Shown here one piece after another: positions 1 to 9,120 of a stretch of 64,000 nt of DNA. The stretch is from NCBI GenBank assembly GCA_965223825.1, contig OZ245018.1:682001-746000 (forward strand), read 5' to 3'. The notes below the pieces were generated by a model. That model had not been told where the DNA came from, did no database searches, and worked only from the letters and a program-made list of their open reading frames with translations. Origin of the DNA: CAJXQU01 sp965223825. GTDB taxonomy: Bacteria; Pseudomonadota; Gammaproteobacteria; CAJXQU01. How positions within the stretch are numbered: the first letter of the stretch is position 1; each line of letters starts with the position of its first letter. The translations under genes were made by a program, and so were the position numbers.

Positions 1-848
1 AATACGTTTGTAGACCTAATAAGGCGTAACCGGCACGAATTATACGATTGAGACCGGGTTCTGCTAAGCCGAGGTCATCAAGAAATTCTTGCTTGTCCTC
101 GTCATCGAGATTGGCGATTTCAGATTCAATCGCGGCACAGACGGGTACGACGGCAGCGTTTTCCCCTTCAGCGAAAGCCAGCAGTCGATCGAGCAATGGA
201 TTGTTTTCAGACCCATCTTCAGCAATGTTTGCAATATAAAACATAGGCTTCGCGGTGATTAGATGATATCCATTGAGGACGGTGGTTTCGTCGCTGGTTA
301 ATTCTAATGTGCGAACAGGTTTTCCTTCGGCAAGCCACGCTTCGAGTTTTTCGAGAACGCTTAATTGTGCTTTCGCTTCTTTGTCGCCGCTTCGGGCTTT
401 TTTACTTGCGCGCTCAATGGAACGTTGTACAGATTCCAGATCAGCTAAGGCGAGTTCAGTGTTGATCGTGTCAATATCTGAGATCGGATCCACTTTACCG
501 TCAACATGAACAACATTTTCATCTTCGAAGCAGCGCACAACTTGGGTAATGGCATTAGTTTCACGGATATGTGCGAGGAATTGATTGCCTAAGCCTTCAC
601 CTTTTGAGGCTCCGGCGACGAGTCCAGCAATATCGACGAATTCCATCGTTGTCGCGATCACTTTTTGTGGGTTAACAATATTGCTGAGTTGATCAAGCCG
701 GGGATCTGGGACTTCAACAATACCGACGTTTGGATCAATGGTGCAGAAAGGGTAGTTTTCAGCATCAATACCCGCGCTGGTGAGCGCATTAAACAGTGTC
801 GACTTACCGACATTGGGCAAACCAACAATTCCGCATTTAAAACCCATG
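1..848 (-). CDS. ychF: Redox-regulated ATPase/GTPase YchF (partial, C-terminus off window)
   Basis: Obg-family P-loop NTPase that binds ribosomes and prefers ATP in characterised members. The first ~282 residues are visible of about 363 expected; the C-terminal TGS domain lies beyond the window start. The N-terminus MGFKCGIVGLPNVGKST carries the G1 loop at residues 9-16, and the G3-like stretch VDIAGLVAGASKGEG follows near residue 70. It starts at the ATG whose complement is at 846-848, 9 bp after the stop of pth, so it is probably co-transcribed with pth and rplY. This pth-ychF order is standard in gammaproteobacteria. No closed frame is visible only because the gene is cut by the window edge. 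Confidence 0.95.
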
Positions 849-857
849 AGTATGATC

Positions 858-1448
858 CTATTTGGTATGTAGTGCGTTCATGACCTTTTGGCTGTGGCCT
901 TGAACGATATCTTTAAAGTGAATTCGAGCGCGAGATAGCGCATCGAGAATGTCGGATTCTTCATTGCTGGGTGGGCGATTCAGGACATATTTACTGACAT
1001 CACTCTTGCCCCCTCCTTGTTGCGAAGGGTGGCCGATTCCGATCCGTAAACGTTGATAATCGCCCGTATTGAAGCGATTTGTGATATCACGTAAACCGTT
1101 ATGGCCGCCATGCCCGCCACTTTGTTTCAGACGCACAATGCCAGGATCCAGATCCAGCTCATCATGCACAACCAATATTTCTGAAATTGGGATCCGGTAA
1201 AACGCAGCGAGCGCTTGAACGCTTTGCCCACTCCGATTCATAAAGGTCGTTGGTTTCAAGCACCAAACCTCCTGACCATCTATTTGAATCCGTGCAGTCT
1301 CACCATAAAATTTTGATTGTGCTTGAAAGTGACCGAGGTATTCATTGACGAGGTCATCCAAAAACCAAAACCCGACGTTGTGTCGGGTTTTGGCATACTC
1401 GGTCCCGGGGTTTCCCAAGCCAACGATCAGGCTGATCGGTGTAGTCAT
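858..1448 (-). CDS. pth: Peptidyl-tRNA hydrolase
   Basis: Cytoplasmic esterase that releases peptides from prematurely dissociated peptidyl-tRNA so that tRNAs are recycled. Length is 196 aa, matching the bacterial Pth family. The N-terminal motif VGLGNPGTEYAKTRHNVG contains the catalytic histidine (His23 here, His20 in E. coli numbering); FMNRSGQSV and VVHDELDLDPG carry the conserved Asn and Asp of the active site, and the glycine-rich GGHGGHNGLRD loop is present. It sits 37 bp after rplY and 9 bp before ychF, the usual operon order. Confidence 0.97.
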   Translation of the reverse strand: MTTPISLIVGLGNPGTEYAKTRHNVGFWFLDDLVNEYLGHFQAQSKFYGETARIQIDGQEVWCLKPTTFMNRSGQSVQALAAFYRIPISEILVVHDELDLDPGIVRLKQSGGHGGHNGLRDITNRFNTGDYQRLRIGIGHPSQQGGGKSDVSKYVLNRPPSNEESDILDALSRARIHFKDIVQGHSQKVMNALHTK

Positions 1449-1485
1449 CGAACAACCTGATTAGATGTAAGCAAGAAAAGCTGAA

Positions 1486-2133
1486 TTATTCTTCATTACC
1501 TTTTTCTTCATCATCACCAGAGCTTTCTTCAGTTCCTTCATCATCGATTGAGATAACGCGAGGTTTGTGCACAGACACAACAGATTGCATTGGATCGCCA
1601 CCGTGGATCAGAGAAGCTATTTCAACACCTTCTGGGAGTTTGATATCTCCTAAGTGGATTGCATCATCAATATCTAATGCTTGAACATCAATTTCGATAA
1701 ACTCAGGCAAATCAGAAGGAAGGCATGATACTTCAATGTCATTGATCAGGTGATCAATGATACCGCCATTCTTCTTCACACCAACACAGGTTTCCTCGTT
1801 CAAGAAGTGAATTGGGACATTAAGTGTGAGCTTGTGCGAGGTATCAATGCGCATTAAATCGATATGCATGACGATATTTTTGTGGGGATGACGTTGCATA
1901 TCTTTTAAAACGACCGCTTCCTTGTTGCCATCTAATTCGAGATCAAGGATCGATGAATAGACAGCTTCGTGACGCAGTAATTTATCCAGTTCATTATGTG
2001 GAATTTGAAAAGGTACCGGCTCTTTATCAGCACCGTAAACAATACCCAACACCTGTTTAGCATGACGCAGGCGGCGGCTCGCACCTTTCCCCAAATCGTC
2101 ACGCTTTGTAGCAACAATTGTAAAATCACTCAT
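1486..2133 (-). CDS. rplY: 50S ribosomal protein L25, long (Ctc/TL5) form
   Basis: 5S rRNA-binding ribosomal protein. At 215 aa it is the long two-domain form (N-terminal L25 domain about residues 5-95, C-terminal TL5/Ctc beta domain to about 190) rather than the ~94-aa E. coli type. The N-terminus has RDDLGKGASRRLR and VYG(A)D as in the family. The tail after about residue 195 is strongly acidic (EGTEESSGDDEEKGNEE) and probably disordered. It lies between prs and pth; a terminator-like hairpin lies just upstream in the prs-rplY gap. Confidence 0.96.
   Translation of the reverse strand: MSDFTIVATKRDDLGKGASRRLRHAKQVLGIVYGADKEPVPFQIPHNELDKLLRHEAVYSSILDLELDGNKEAVVLKDMQRHPHKNIVMHIDLMRIDTSHKLTLNVPIHFLNEETCVGVKKNGGIIDHLINDIEVSCLPSDLPEFIEIDVQALDIDDAIHLGDIKLPEGVEIASLIHGGDPMQSVVSVHKPRVISIDDEGTEESSGDDEEKGNEE
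1739..1760. repeat. Perfect 10-bp inverted repeat inside rplY
   Basis: Arms TCATTGATCA (1739-1748) and TGATCAATGA (1751-1760) are exact reverse complements separated by GG. It lies inside the rplY reading frame and encodes ordinary family residues, so it may simply reflect the richness of this DNA in GATC. No function is assigned. Confidence 0.35.
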
Positions 2134-2156
2134 GTGATTAATCTCCAGTTATACAT

Positions 2157-2188
2157 AAAAAAAACTCCGATCCGCGACCAGATCAGAG
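2157..2188 (-). terminator. Rho-independent terminator/attenuator between prs and rplY
   Basis: On the minus strand CTCTGATC (2188-2181) pairs with GATCGGAG (2172-2165), 8 bp with one G-U pair and an 8-nt loop, followed directly by eight U residues (2164-2157). It ends about 23 nt upstream of the rplY start and after the prs stop, so it should terminate or attenuate read-through from prs into rplY-pth-ychF. Confidence 0.72.
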
Positions 2189-2219
2189 CATTAGCACATT
2201 GACTAATAGGTTATACCGG

Positions 2220-3173
2220 TCAGTCAACAAACATTGAACTAAGCGATTCGCCTGAGCTAACACGACGAATACTTTCGGCCAAAAGGCCTGCAACGCTTAA
2301 TTGACGAATTCTATCGCAGTTCATCGCGCGCTCAGAGAGCGGTATGGTATCTGTTACAACGAGTTCGTCCAGTTTTGAATTTTCTATATTATCCAAGGCC
2401 TTACCTGACAGCACGGCATGGGTACAGTATGCGACAACTTTTTGTGCGCCATAGCCTTTTAAAGCGCCAGCGGCTTGGCAGAGCGTGCCAGCTGTATCGA
2501 CCAAGTCATCAATTAGAACACAAGTCCGACCATCGACGTCACCGATAATGTTCATGACTTCCGCAACGTTAGCTTTAGGTCGGCGCTTATCGATGATCGC
2601 AAGATCAGCATCATCGAGTCGTTTTGCTAATGCGCGGGCACGGACAACACCGCCAACATCAGGCGAGACGACGATCAGGTTCTCATATTTGTGTTTCCAC
2701 ACATCGCCCAATAAAACCGGTGAGGCGTATACATTGTCCAGCGGCATATCGAAAAAGCCTTGGATCTGGTCAGCATGTAAGTCGATGGTGAGAACACGAT
2801 CGGTACCAACAGCCGCAAACATGTTTGCGACAACCTTTGCAGTGATTGGTACACGAGCAGAGCGAGGGCGACGATCCTGGCGCGCGTAACCCATATAAGG
2901 AATTACTGCAGTGATTCGCATGGCTGAGGCGCGACGCAATGCATCGACCATGACCAATAATTCCATGAGGTTGTCATTGGTTGGCGCACAGGTAGGTTGA
3001 ATGATGTACACATCTCGGCCGCGAACATTTTCAGTAATGTCGACCATGATTTCACCGTCACTGAATTTGCCAACGGTGGCCTTACCAACAGGAAGGTGGA
3101 GATGTGCAGCGATAGCTTTTGCTAATTTCCGATTCGCATTACCGGAAAATATCATCATTGATGAGTTCGCCAC
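2220..3173 (-). CDS. prs: Ribose-phosphate pyrophosphokinase (PRPP synthase)
   Basis: Makes PRPP from ribose 5-phosphate and ATP, feeding purine, pyrimidine, NAD, His and Trp synthesis. Length 317 aa is typical of class I enzymes. The PRPP-binding loop VLIDDLVDTAGT lies near residue 220, the ATP-binding flexible loop YARQDRR near residue 100, and the catalytic LTIDLHADQIQGFFD segment near residue 130. It starts 22 bp after the end of the tRNA-Gln gene on the same strand, so prs may be transcribed together with ispE and the tRNA, an arrangement common in gammaproteobacteria. Confidence 0.97.
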   Translation of the reverse strand: MANSSMMIFSGNANRKLAKAIAAHLHLPVGKATVGKFSDGEIMVDITENVRGRDVYIIQPTCAPTNDNLMELLVMVDALRRASAMRITAVIPYMGYARQDRRPRSARVPITAKVVANMFAAVGTDRVLTIDLHADQIQGFFDMPLDNVYASPVLLGDVWKHKYENLIVVSPDVGGVVRARALAKRLDDADLAIIDKRRPKANVAEVMNIIGDVDGRTCVLIDDLVDTAGTLCQAAGALKGYGAQKVVAYCTHAVLSGKALDNIENSKLDELVVTDTIPLSERAMNCDRIRQLSVAGLLAESIRRVSSGESLSSMFVD

Positions 3174-3195
3174 AGGGGTCCTCGCTACAGAAAGA

Positions 3196-3270
3196 TGGCT
3201 GGGGCGGCAGGATTCGAACCTACGAATGCCAGGATCAAAACCTGGTGCCTTACCGCTTGGCGACGCCCCA
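3196..3270 (-). tRNA. tRNA-Gln (anticodon UUG)
   Basis: The reverse complement reads TGGGGCGTCGCCAAGCGGTA at the 5' end and finishes with GGTTCGAATCC T-arm, the 3' acceptor strand CGCCCCA and an encoded CCA (75 nt in all). The anticodon arm is CCAGG-TTTTGAT-CCTGG, anticodon TTG, reading CAA/CAG Gln codons. The acceptor stem begins with the unusual weak U1-A72 pair typical of bacterial tRNA-Gln. Location between ispE and prs matches the gammaproteobacterial norm. Confidence 0.97.
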
Positions 3271-3286
3271 ATTGTTACGTATTGCG

Positions 3287-4141
3287 TTACTGCTCTTTGT
3301 CTAACCGATCTTGTAGGGGAGAGTGATTAAGTCCTCTCGTTACATAGCCGGCCCACTTGCTTGGTAATGATTTTAGCTTTTCTTGTGCTTCATCTTTTGT
3401 TGTGTAGGGACAAAAGACGCAAGCTCCAGTTCCTGTGAGCCTTGCATTGCTCGCTTGGCCAAACCAATCAAACACTGCTTGTATCTCAGGGTAGCTCTTT
3501 CGGACGACTAATTCACAGTCATTCCGGCCATCACCATTTTGAAAGGTGAGCATTTTGATGGCTGTCGTATCCCGTGTCAATTCCGAATTTGAAAAGATTT
3601 CACTTGTTGGCACATGAACATGGGGATGAACCAGTAAATACCAAGGCATTTCGGGCGAAAAGTCGGTTAAAATTTCTCCTACACCTTCAGCCCAAGCAGC
3701 GTGTCCGTGGACGAAAATCGGCACATCAGCACCTAATTGTAGGCCAAGCTGCATGAGTTTGTGTTCAGAAAAATGTAAATTCCACAAATAATTCAATGCA
3801 ACGAGCGTGGTTGCAGCATCAGAACTGCCGCCGCCGATACCGCCTCCAGTGGGAAGTATTTTATCAATACTGATATCAACTCCAAGAGTTTGCCCAATGT
3901 CGCCTGCCTGCGTGCGTAATAAATGTGCGGCACGAATTATCAGATCATCGTTTTCAGGGATACTGTCGATTTTAGTGCAACGGCGGATCACACCATCATT
4001 GCGTGTTTCAAACCAGAGCTCATCGGCGAGATCAAGAAACTGGAAAAGTGTTTGAAGGTTGTGATAACCATTTGCTCGTCGTCCTGTAATATGCAGGAAC
4101 AGATTGATTTTTGCCGGAGCAGGCCAAGGAAGGTCGATCAT
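3287..4141 (-). CDS. ispE: 4-(cytidine 5'-diphospho)-2-C-methyl-D-erythritol kinase
   Basis: GHMP-superfamily kinase of the non-mevalonate (MEP) isoprenoid pathway, phosphorylating the 2-hydroxyl of CDP-ME. Length 284 aa fits the family. The substrate motif PAPAKINLFLHITGRRANGY is at residues 7-26 and the glycine-rich ATP loop PTGGGIGGGSSDAA at 97-110; RLTGTGACVF near the C-terminus is the third GHMP motif. It begins 3 bp after lolB ends, so lolB-ispE are translationally close and probably one operon with the TPR gene upstream. Confidence 0.97.
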   Translation of the reverse strand: MIDLPWPAPAKINLFLHITGRRANGYHNLQTLFQFLDLADELWFETRNDGVIRRCTKIDSIPENDDLIIRAAHLLRTQAGDIGQTLGVDISIDKILPTGGGIGGGSSDAATTLVALNYLWNLHFSEHKLMQLGLQLGADVPIFVHGHAAWAEGVGEILTDFSPEMPWYLLVHPHVHVPTSEIFSNSELTRDTTAIKMLTFQNGDGRNDCELVVRKSYPEIQAVFDWFGQASNARLTGTGACVFCPYTTKDEAQEKLKSLPSKWAGYVTRGLNHSPLQDRLDKEQ

Positions 4142-4144
4142 GTA

Positions 4145-4765
4145 TTAGCCTGTTTTTTCTAGTGTCCAGTTTTTTAGTGCCATCTTAATTTTCATGTGCC
4201 GGTTTTCCATCGTCAATTTGTCAGGCAAAAAATAGTCGCCATGTTGTCGATAGCGGTTTATGGTGATCTCCCAGCCTGCTTGTTCCAGTTTGATTAGACG
4301 TTCGTTCGCATCAAGCAGAATATCGCGCGACTCGTCTGCCGGGTCGGGTAAGCCGCGAATCCAATAACGTAATCCGCTGACGGGTAATCGTACGCCAAGT
4401 GTTTGCTTGATCAAGGTTTCTGGATCTTTCGCGTCCGCGATGCTGTTATCGGGTAACACGATCGTGACATGTCCTGGCCTGCCTCGTAGATCGTAGACGC
4501 CTTGTCCGAGTGGTGCGGTAAATCGGATATGGTAATTTTCCAGTTGATTTTCCCAGTTGATATTCGAACTGAACCCATCTTTTGGAGACTGGATAAAAAT
4601 TCGCCCAGATACTTGCCAACTATCTAAATGTTGTAAGCGCTGCTGATGTTGTTGCCAGCCGTTATAAACTATGTTTTCGGGTTGTCCACGGTTGGCTAGG
4701 CTTGCACAGCCAGAAAGCATGCTGAATGCCATAAGCATACATAGCTGAAAACGTAAGTGGATCAT
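4145..4765 (-). CDS. lolB: Outer-membrane lipoprotein assembly protein LolB
   Basis: Outer-membrane receptor that accepts lipoproteins from LolA and inserts them into the inner leaflet of the outer membrane. 206 aa, with a lipoprotein signal peptide ending in LSGC (Cys20). The mature part contains WQVSGRIFIQSPKDG and the GQGVYDLRG segment that are typical of LolB. It overlaps the upstream TPR gene by 4 bp and is followed by ispE, the conserved order in many gammaproteobacteria. Confidence 0.93.
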   Translation of the reverse strand: MIHLRFQLCMLMAFSMLSGCASLANRGQPENIVYNGWQQHQQRLQHLDSWQVSGRIFIQSPKDGFSSNINWENQLENYHIRFTAPLGQGVYDLRGRPGHVTIVLPDNSIADAKDPETLIKQTLGVRLPVSGLRYWIRGLPDPADESRDILLDANERLIKLEQAGWEITINRYRQHGDYFLPDKLTMENRHMKIKMALKNWTLEKTG

Positions 4766-6504
4766 GGAATAAAGCGCTTTTTCACGTCGAGCAGTTTTTC
4801 ATCTTTTGGTGTGGTTTTGAGTGCTTCTTGCAGCACTTTTCGTGCAGCTTGCTCATCACCTTTTACCCAAAGAACTTCACTCAAGTGAGCTGAGATTTCT
4901 GGATCGGGGTTTAACGCTTGAGCGCGACGTAAATAATCTACTGCTTCGTCCAGTTTACCGAGTCGATACAGTACCCAACCCATACTGTCGAGAATATAAA
5001 AATTATCCGGGCTTAAATCGTGCGCGCGTTTGATCAACTGGTATGCCTCTTCGTAGCGTTCGGTATTATCGGCAAGGGTGTAACCTAGCGCGTTCAGCAC
5101 GTCCGCGTTGTTTGGATCGGAATCCAGCACGAGCCGAAGATCGCGTTCGAGAAGATCAATTCTGCCCATTTTTTCTGACAGCATGGCACGTGAATATAGC
5201 AGATCGTTATTTGGTTTATCTGATAGCGCTTGATCGTACAAGGCCATCGCATCGTCATAATTCTTTTGCTCGATCAGTAAATCCGCCATGACACGAATGA
5301 GTTGAATTTGCTGATCTTCATTTACTGGCGTGATCTGATGAAGTCGTTGTTTCGCCTGTTCCAAATCATCCAAATGGACAAACATGAGTGCGGATTTTAT
5401 TTGTGCATCGAAATATTGTGGGCTACTCGGATCGACAGATTCAAACCACTTAAGTGCAGCATCATATTTCTTTTCAAATTCAGCGATCTGCCCCATGTAA
5501 AAGCTGGACTCATTCACCAAGACATTTTTCTTGATCAGAATTTGAAACTGTTCTTTCGCTTGTTTGGCATGATTCAACTGGAGATTAAGCAAGGCCAGTG
5601 CGTAACGCGCATCGGTATTATCCGGGTGCGCAATGGTGAGTTTTTTAAATTCTTGTCGTGCTTCTTCGAAGCGCCCGAGATCGGCTTGCATGCGTGCATG
5701 AGCAAGTTGTAAATCAAAATTGTCGGGGTTTTCTTTAAGGAGGTTGTCCAGATAGGCTAGAGCAGTTTGTTTGTCCGTGTCTTGCTCGAGAATGCCGAGA
5801 TACACCATTTGGTAATTTTGCTCATCTGGATCGAGCTTGGTCACTTTTTGAATGATCTCGCGCGCTTTATGTACGTCACCGGCACGTAGAGTCATCAAGC
5901 CGTAAGCAAACATCGCTTTCGGATCGTTTTGCCTAGTTTGCATTAACTTGTCCATGACAGACATCGCCGTGGCTTTATCTTCATCACTATTGAGGAAGTT
6001 TGCCAACATTTGTAGAGCGGAACCGGTTTTTTCCGGATCGGACTTCAGAATCTTTTCGATTTGCACCAGCGCTTGATCAGGCAAATTGTTCCGCAAGTAC
6101 ATGGCGGCTAAAATTTGCTGGGCTTCGGTATTTTTCGGTGCGTATTCTGTCCAGAGTTGTGCCGCCTCGAGTGCTTTGCGATCTTTCCGAGCGTAGATCA
6201 TGATGCGCGTAGTGCGCTCTGCTAGCGTTGCGTCTTTTAACTCTCTGGCGAGATGAAGATAAGCCTCTGCGGCGAGGTCAAGTTCACCTCGTTGACCAGC
6301 GAATTCAGCCACCAACAGTTCATACAGAATCTCTTCAGATAAGCCGTCTTTCATGCTCAATGGTGAAATGAGTGAGACGGTTGTGGTCGGGGTTTCAGCA
6401 GCGGATGTTGCATTGGTTTGCGTAGGCTGTGTTGTACACGCCGTGTTCAAACTGAAGAGGAGAAGAGCCGCTGGAATCGTGATCGTTCGTCTAGTTATTT
6501 GCAT
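4762..6504 (-). CDS. Tetratricopeptide-repeat protein of the lolB/hemA locus
   Basis: 580-aa protein composed largely of TPR units, for example ALKWFESVDPSSPQYFDAQ and DNFYILDSMGWVLYRLGKLD, covering roughly residues 60-570. The N-terminus has a basic start, a hydrophobic stretch and LNTAC at residues 19-23, a plausible but atypical lipobox because the -3 residue is Asn. A homologous TPR protein precedes lolB in many gammaproteobacteria, where it is usually annotated only as a TPR protein. It likely acts as an envelope scaffold; no enzymatic motif is visible. It overlaps lolB by 4 bp and is divergent from hemA. Confidence 0.88.
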   Translation of the reverse strand: MQITRRTITIPAALLLFSLNTACTTQPTQTNATSAAETPTTTVSLISPLSMKDGLSEEILYELLVAEFAGQRGELDLAAEAYLHLARELKDATLAERTTRIMIYARKDRKALEAAQLWTEYAPKNTEAQQILAAMYLRNNLPDQALVQIEKILKSDPEKTGSALQMLANFLNSDEDKATAMSVMDKLMQTRQNDPKAMFAYGLMTLRAGDVHKAREIIQKVTKLDPDEQNYQMVYLGILEQDTDKQTALAYLDNLLKENPDNFDLQLAHARMQADLGRFEEARQEFKKLTIAHPDNTDARYALALLNLQLNHAKQAKEQFQILIKKNVLVNESSFYMGQIAEFEKKYDAALKWFESVDPSSPQYFDAQIKSALMFVHLDDLEQAKQRLHQITPVNEDQQIQLIRVMADLLIEQKNYDDAMALYDQALSDKPNNDLLYSRAMLSEKMGRIDLLERDLRLVLDSDPNNADVLNALGYTLADNTERYEEAYQLIKRAHDLSPDNFYILDSMGWVLYRLGKLDEAVDYLRRAQALNPDPEISAHLSEVLWVKGDEQAARKVLQEALKTTPKDEKLLDVKKRFIP

Positions 6505-6710
6505 GTGCCAGTTTTATCCAGGTAACAGGAGATAAGGTAAACTATCTGTATTGGATTGCAAGGGAGGGGCCAGGTTCAAGTTGCCGCCATTTTATTCGCG
6601 ATAGAATCTTTACAAAACGCCGCACAAGCCGAGTGATTCGGTGCTAAACTGTCGGCCAATCTCTGTACAAATATAGCAATTAATCATTCTTTGAACACAT
6701 CCTTTTTTCC

Positions 6711-8006
6711 ATGTCTTTCGCTGTTATCGGGTTAAATCACAAAACTGCGCCAGTCGCGATTCGCGAGAAAGTTGCGTTTAATCCCGATGCATTACCTGAA
6801 GCTTTGCGTATGCTCATTGCGCATGAAGGCGTGGGTGAAGCGGTTATTCTTTCAACCTGTAATCGAACGGAAATCGTCTGTTATCTGGGCGACAGCAACG
6901 CTGAGCATGTGCAAAACTGGTTGTGTGATTATTATGGTGAATCACGCAAAGCGCTCAATAGCCACCTTTTTAGTGAACAGGACCTACAAGCAGTCCGACA
7001 TGTTTTCCGTGTTGCATGCGGGTTGGATTCTATGGTGCTTGGTGAACCGCAAATACTTGGGCAAATGAAGAATGCGTATCGAATCGCATCCGACAGCGGA
7101 ACGGTGGGTAAAATGCTCAATCGTTTGATGCAGCATTCTTTTACGGCGGCGAAACGCGTCCGAACAGATACGGCGATCGGATCTAGTCCAGTTTCTGTCG
7201 CCTTTGCCGCTGTGCGTCTAGCACAGCAGGTTTTTGGTGAGTTGAATCAGCAGAGCGCATTGTTGGTCGGCGCGGGCGATACGATTGAGCTCGTTGCGCA
7301 GCATTTATCGGATAACCAGCTGGGTCGTATGATTGTCGCAAATCGCTCAATAGAGCGTGCGCAAATTTTAGCTTCTCGCTATAACGGTTATGCATTGCCA
7401 TTGGATGATCTTGATCAACACTTAGTCGAAGCGGATATTTTGATCACATCCACCGCCAGTCCCCAGCCGATTATCACACACGATCTGGTTGCGCGCGCGT
7501 TGAAAAAACGAAAGCATCGCCCGATTTTTATGGTCGATATTGCTGTACCGAGAGATATCGATCCTGCTGTGGGTGAGTTGGATGATGTGTATTTATATAC
7601 CGTTGACGATCTACAAGCGGTCATTCAGGAAAATCGTCGATCTCGCGAAACAGCTGCGATGCAGGCAGAAGAAATTGTTCTGACCGAAACCCATCATTTT
7701 AATACTTGGGCTAAATCTCTGGATGCTGCAGCGACGATTCAAGTACTGAGGCAGCAGCTTCAAATGACGCAAGAAGAGTTACTCGACAAAGCGCGGCGTC
7801 AAATCGGTCGGGGGGATGATCCAGAATTGGTGATGGAAGCACTTGCCCGCTCGATCACGCAACGGTTTATGCATGTGCCGAGTGTGGTGCTGCGCGAAGC
7901 GAAAGGATTACGACAAGATGAGCTGATCAGGAGCGCGAAGGAATTATTTGCGCTTGAGGAGAACCCATCGCCGACGATGAACAGGAAACCTGATAAAGAG
8001 TACTGA
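6711..8006 (+). CDS. hemA: Glutamyl-tRNA reductase
   Basis: Reduces glutamyl-tRNA(Glu) to glutamate-1-semialdehyde with NADPH, the first step of C5-pathway tetrapyrrole synthesis. 431 aa. The catalytic cysteine is in ILSTCNRTEI (Cys50), preceded by GLNHKTAPVAIRE; LVGAGDTIELVAQHL is the NADPH-binding site, and the C-terminal helical dimerisation region follows residue ~310. The usual downstream partners prfA and prmC are absent; instead the 3' end overlaps a convergent glycosyltransferase gene by 80 bp. The divergent gene is the TPR protein, as in pseudomonads. No strong Shine-Dalgarno is visible. Confidence 0.97.
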   Translation: MSFAVIGLNHKTAPVAIREKVAFNPDALPEALRMLIAHEGVGEAVILSTCNRTEIVCYLGDSNAEHVQNWLCDYYGESRKALNSHLFSEQDLQAVRHVFRVACGLDSMVLGEPQILGQMKNAYRIASDSGTVGKMLNRLMQHSFTAAKRVRTDTAIGSSPVSVAFAAVRLAQQVFGELNQQSALLVGAGDTIELVAQHLSDNQLGRMIVANRSIERAQILASRYNGYALPLDDLDQHLVEADILITSTASPQPIITHDLVARALKKRKHRPIFMVDIAVPRDIDPAVGELDDVYLYTVDDLQAVIQENRRSRETAAMQAEEIVLTETHHFNTWAKSLDAAATIQVLRQQLQMTQEELLDKARRQIGRGDDPELVMEALARSITQRFMHVPSVVLREAKGLRQDELIRSAKELFALEENPSPTMNRKPDKEY

Positions 8007-9063
8007 ATTTGGCGTGGAAAGTGCTGAGCGAGTACTTTTCCTCAGCCAGCTTGATCGCATTCTGCGAGAAGATCATCGTGCTTTCTGGATTTTTCAGGCA
8101 GTCCCGAATAATAGAGACGGCTTGCTCGGCACTGTTAAACAGTCGCCCGTTAATGTTTTCCTCAATTAAATCCGTATTTCCCGAACATGCCTGTCCAATA
8201 ATCGGCAAGCCGATCGCCATTGCTTCAATCAACGAAACGGGCAAACCTTCCCAGAAGGATGAGGAAAGATACAGATCCGCTTCGCTTAATTGTTCCATAA
8301 CAGCGGATTTATCCATCCATCCCGCGACGGTCACATCTGCATCAAGTAAAACCTGACGTCGTGCAGGCGTACCATCACCAACCCAAACAAACTCAACTTG
8401 TGGAAATTCGCGACGAACTTCACGCGCGATTTGAGCAAAGAGTTCTGGGCCTTTTTGCGGGCGGATTTCACCGACGTTGATGATCTTGATCGTGTCGCGG
8501 CTCATTGGTTTTGCCGTGGGAAGATCCACATCCAAGTCAATGGCATTGTCAATTTTATGCACGACAGCGTGCGATAAATATCGTGTGATCGCTGATCGTT
8601 CACTCTCTGAGCAGGCGATGTATTCACCACCCAGTAAGTTGGCGAATTTCTCGAGAAGAATATAGGCCATCTTTCGATGCGGCTTGAGTTTAGCCATCAT
8701 GAAAGAAATACAATGCGGACTGTAGTAAACCTCGACATTTGATAACCCTATCGTGGCTAGGCGGCCAATAAATCCACCGATGGATGAATGTAGATGAATA
8801 ATGTCCGGCTCTATTTCTTGAAGGGTGTCACGTAGTTGCTTCGTGATTAATAGCGTCTTATAAAAAGGCCGCATATCCAGTCGAACCAGCGAAACGGAAT
8901 TATCGAAATGATTGGCTAATAGCTCCGGTGTTTCATCCCGCTGAGAATAAATCACCGTGACATCACAGCCGCTGCGCGCAAACAAGTTCGCTAAGGTTGA
9001 CACCATCGTGAACGTGCCTGTGGCAGTGGATTCAATTACGTGAACAATCTTCTTACAAGCCAT
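7927..9063 (-). CDS. GT4-type glycosyltransferase
   Basis: 378-aa retaining glycosyltransferase of the GT-B fold. The N-terminal domain has HVIESTATGTFTMVSTLANL, the acceptor-side GT4 motif; the C-terminal domain has IINVGEIRPQKGPELF and the donor-site E-x7-E motif in EGLPVSLIEAMAIGLP. A role in surface-polysaccharide synthesis is inferred; donor and acceptor are unknown. The last ~26 codons are read through the opposite strand of the hemA 3' end, and these terminal residues (SSSAMGSPQAQIIPSRS) do not look like family sequence, suggesting the frame was extended by loss of an earlier stop. Confidence 0.88.
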   Translation of the reverse strand: MACKKIVHVIESTATGTFTMVSTLANLFARSGCDVTVIYSQRDETPELLANHFDNSVSLVRLDMRPFYKTLLITKQLRDTLQEIEPDIIHLHSSIGGFIGRLATIGLSNVEVYYSPHCISFMMAKLKPHRKMAYILLEKFANLLGGEYIACSESERSAITRYLSHAVVHKIDNAIDLDVDLPTAKPMSRDTIKIINVGEIRPQKGPELFAQIAREVRREFPQVEFVWVGDGTPARRQVLLDADVTVAGWMDKSAVMEQLSEADLYLSSSFWEGLPVSLIEAMAIGLPIIGQACSGNTDLIEENINGRLFNSAEQAVSIIRDCLKNPESTMIFSQNAIKLAEEKYSLSTFHAKFSTLYQVSCSSSAMGSPQAQIIPSRS

Positions 9064-9120
9064 TTAGTGTAACAATGCCTCCCTTCATAGCACGTTAATT
9101 CCAGCGGCATACAAAAAAAA

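Noticed and set aside
665..883. Short plus-strand reading frame at the ychF start
   Set aside because: It lies antisense across ychF and the pth end, which are clearly supported genes; no ribosome site or similarity.
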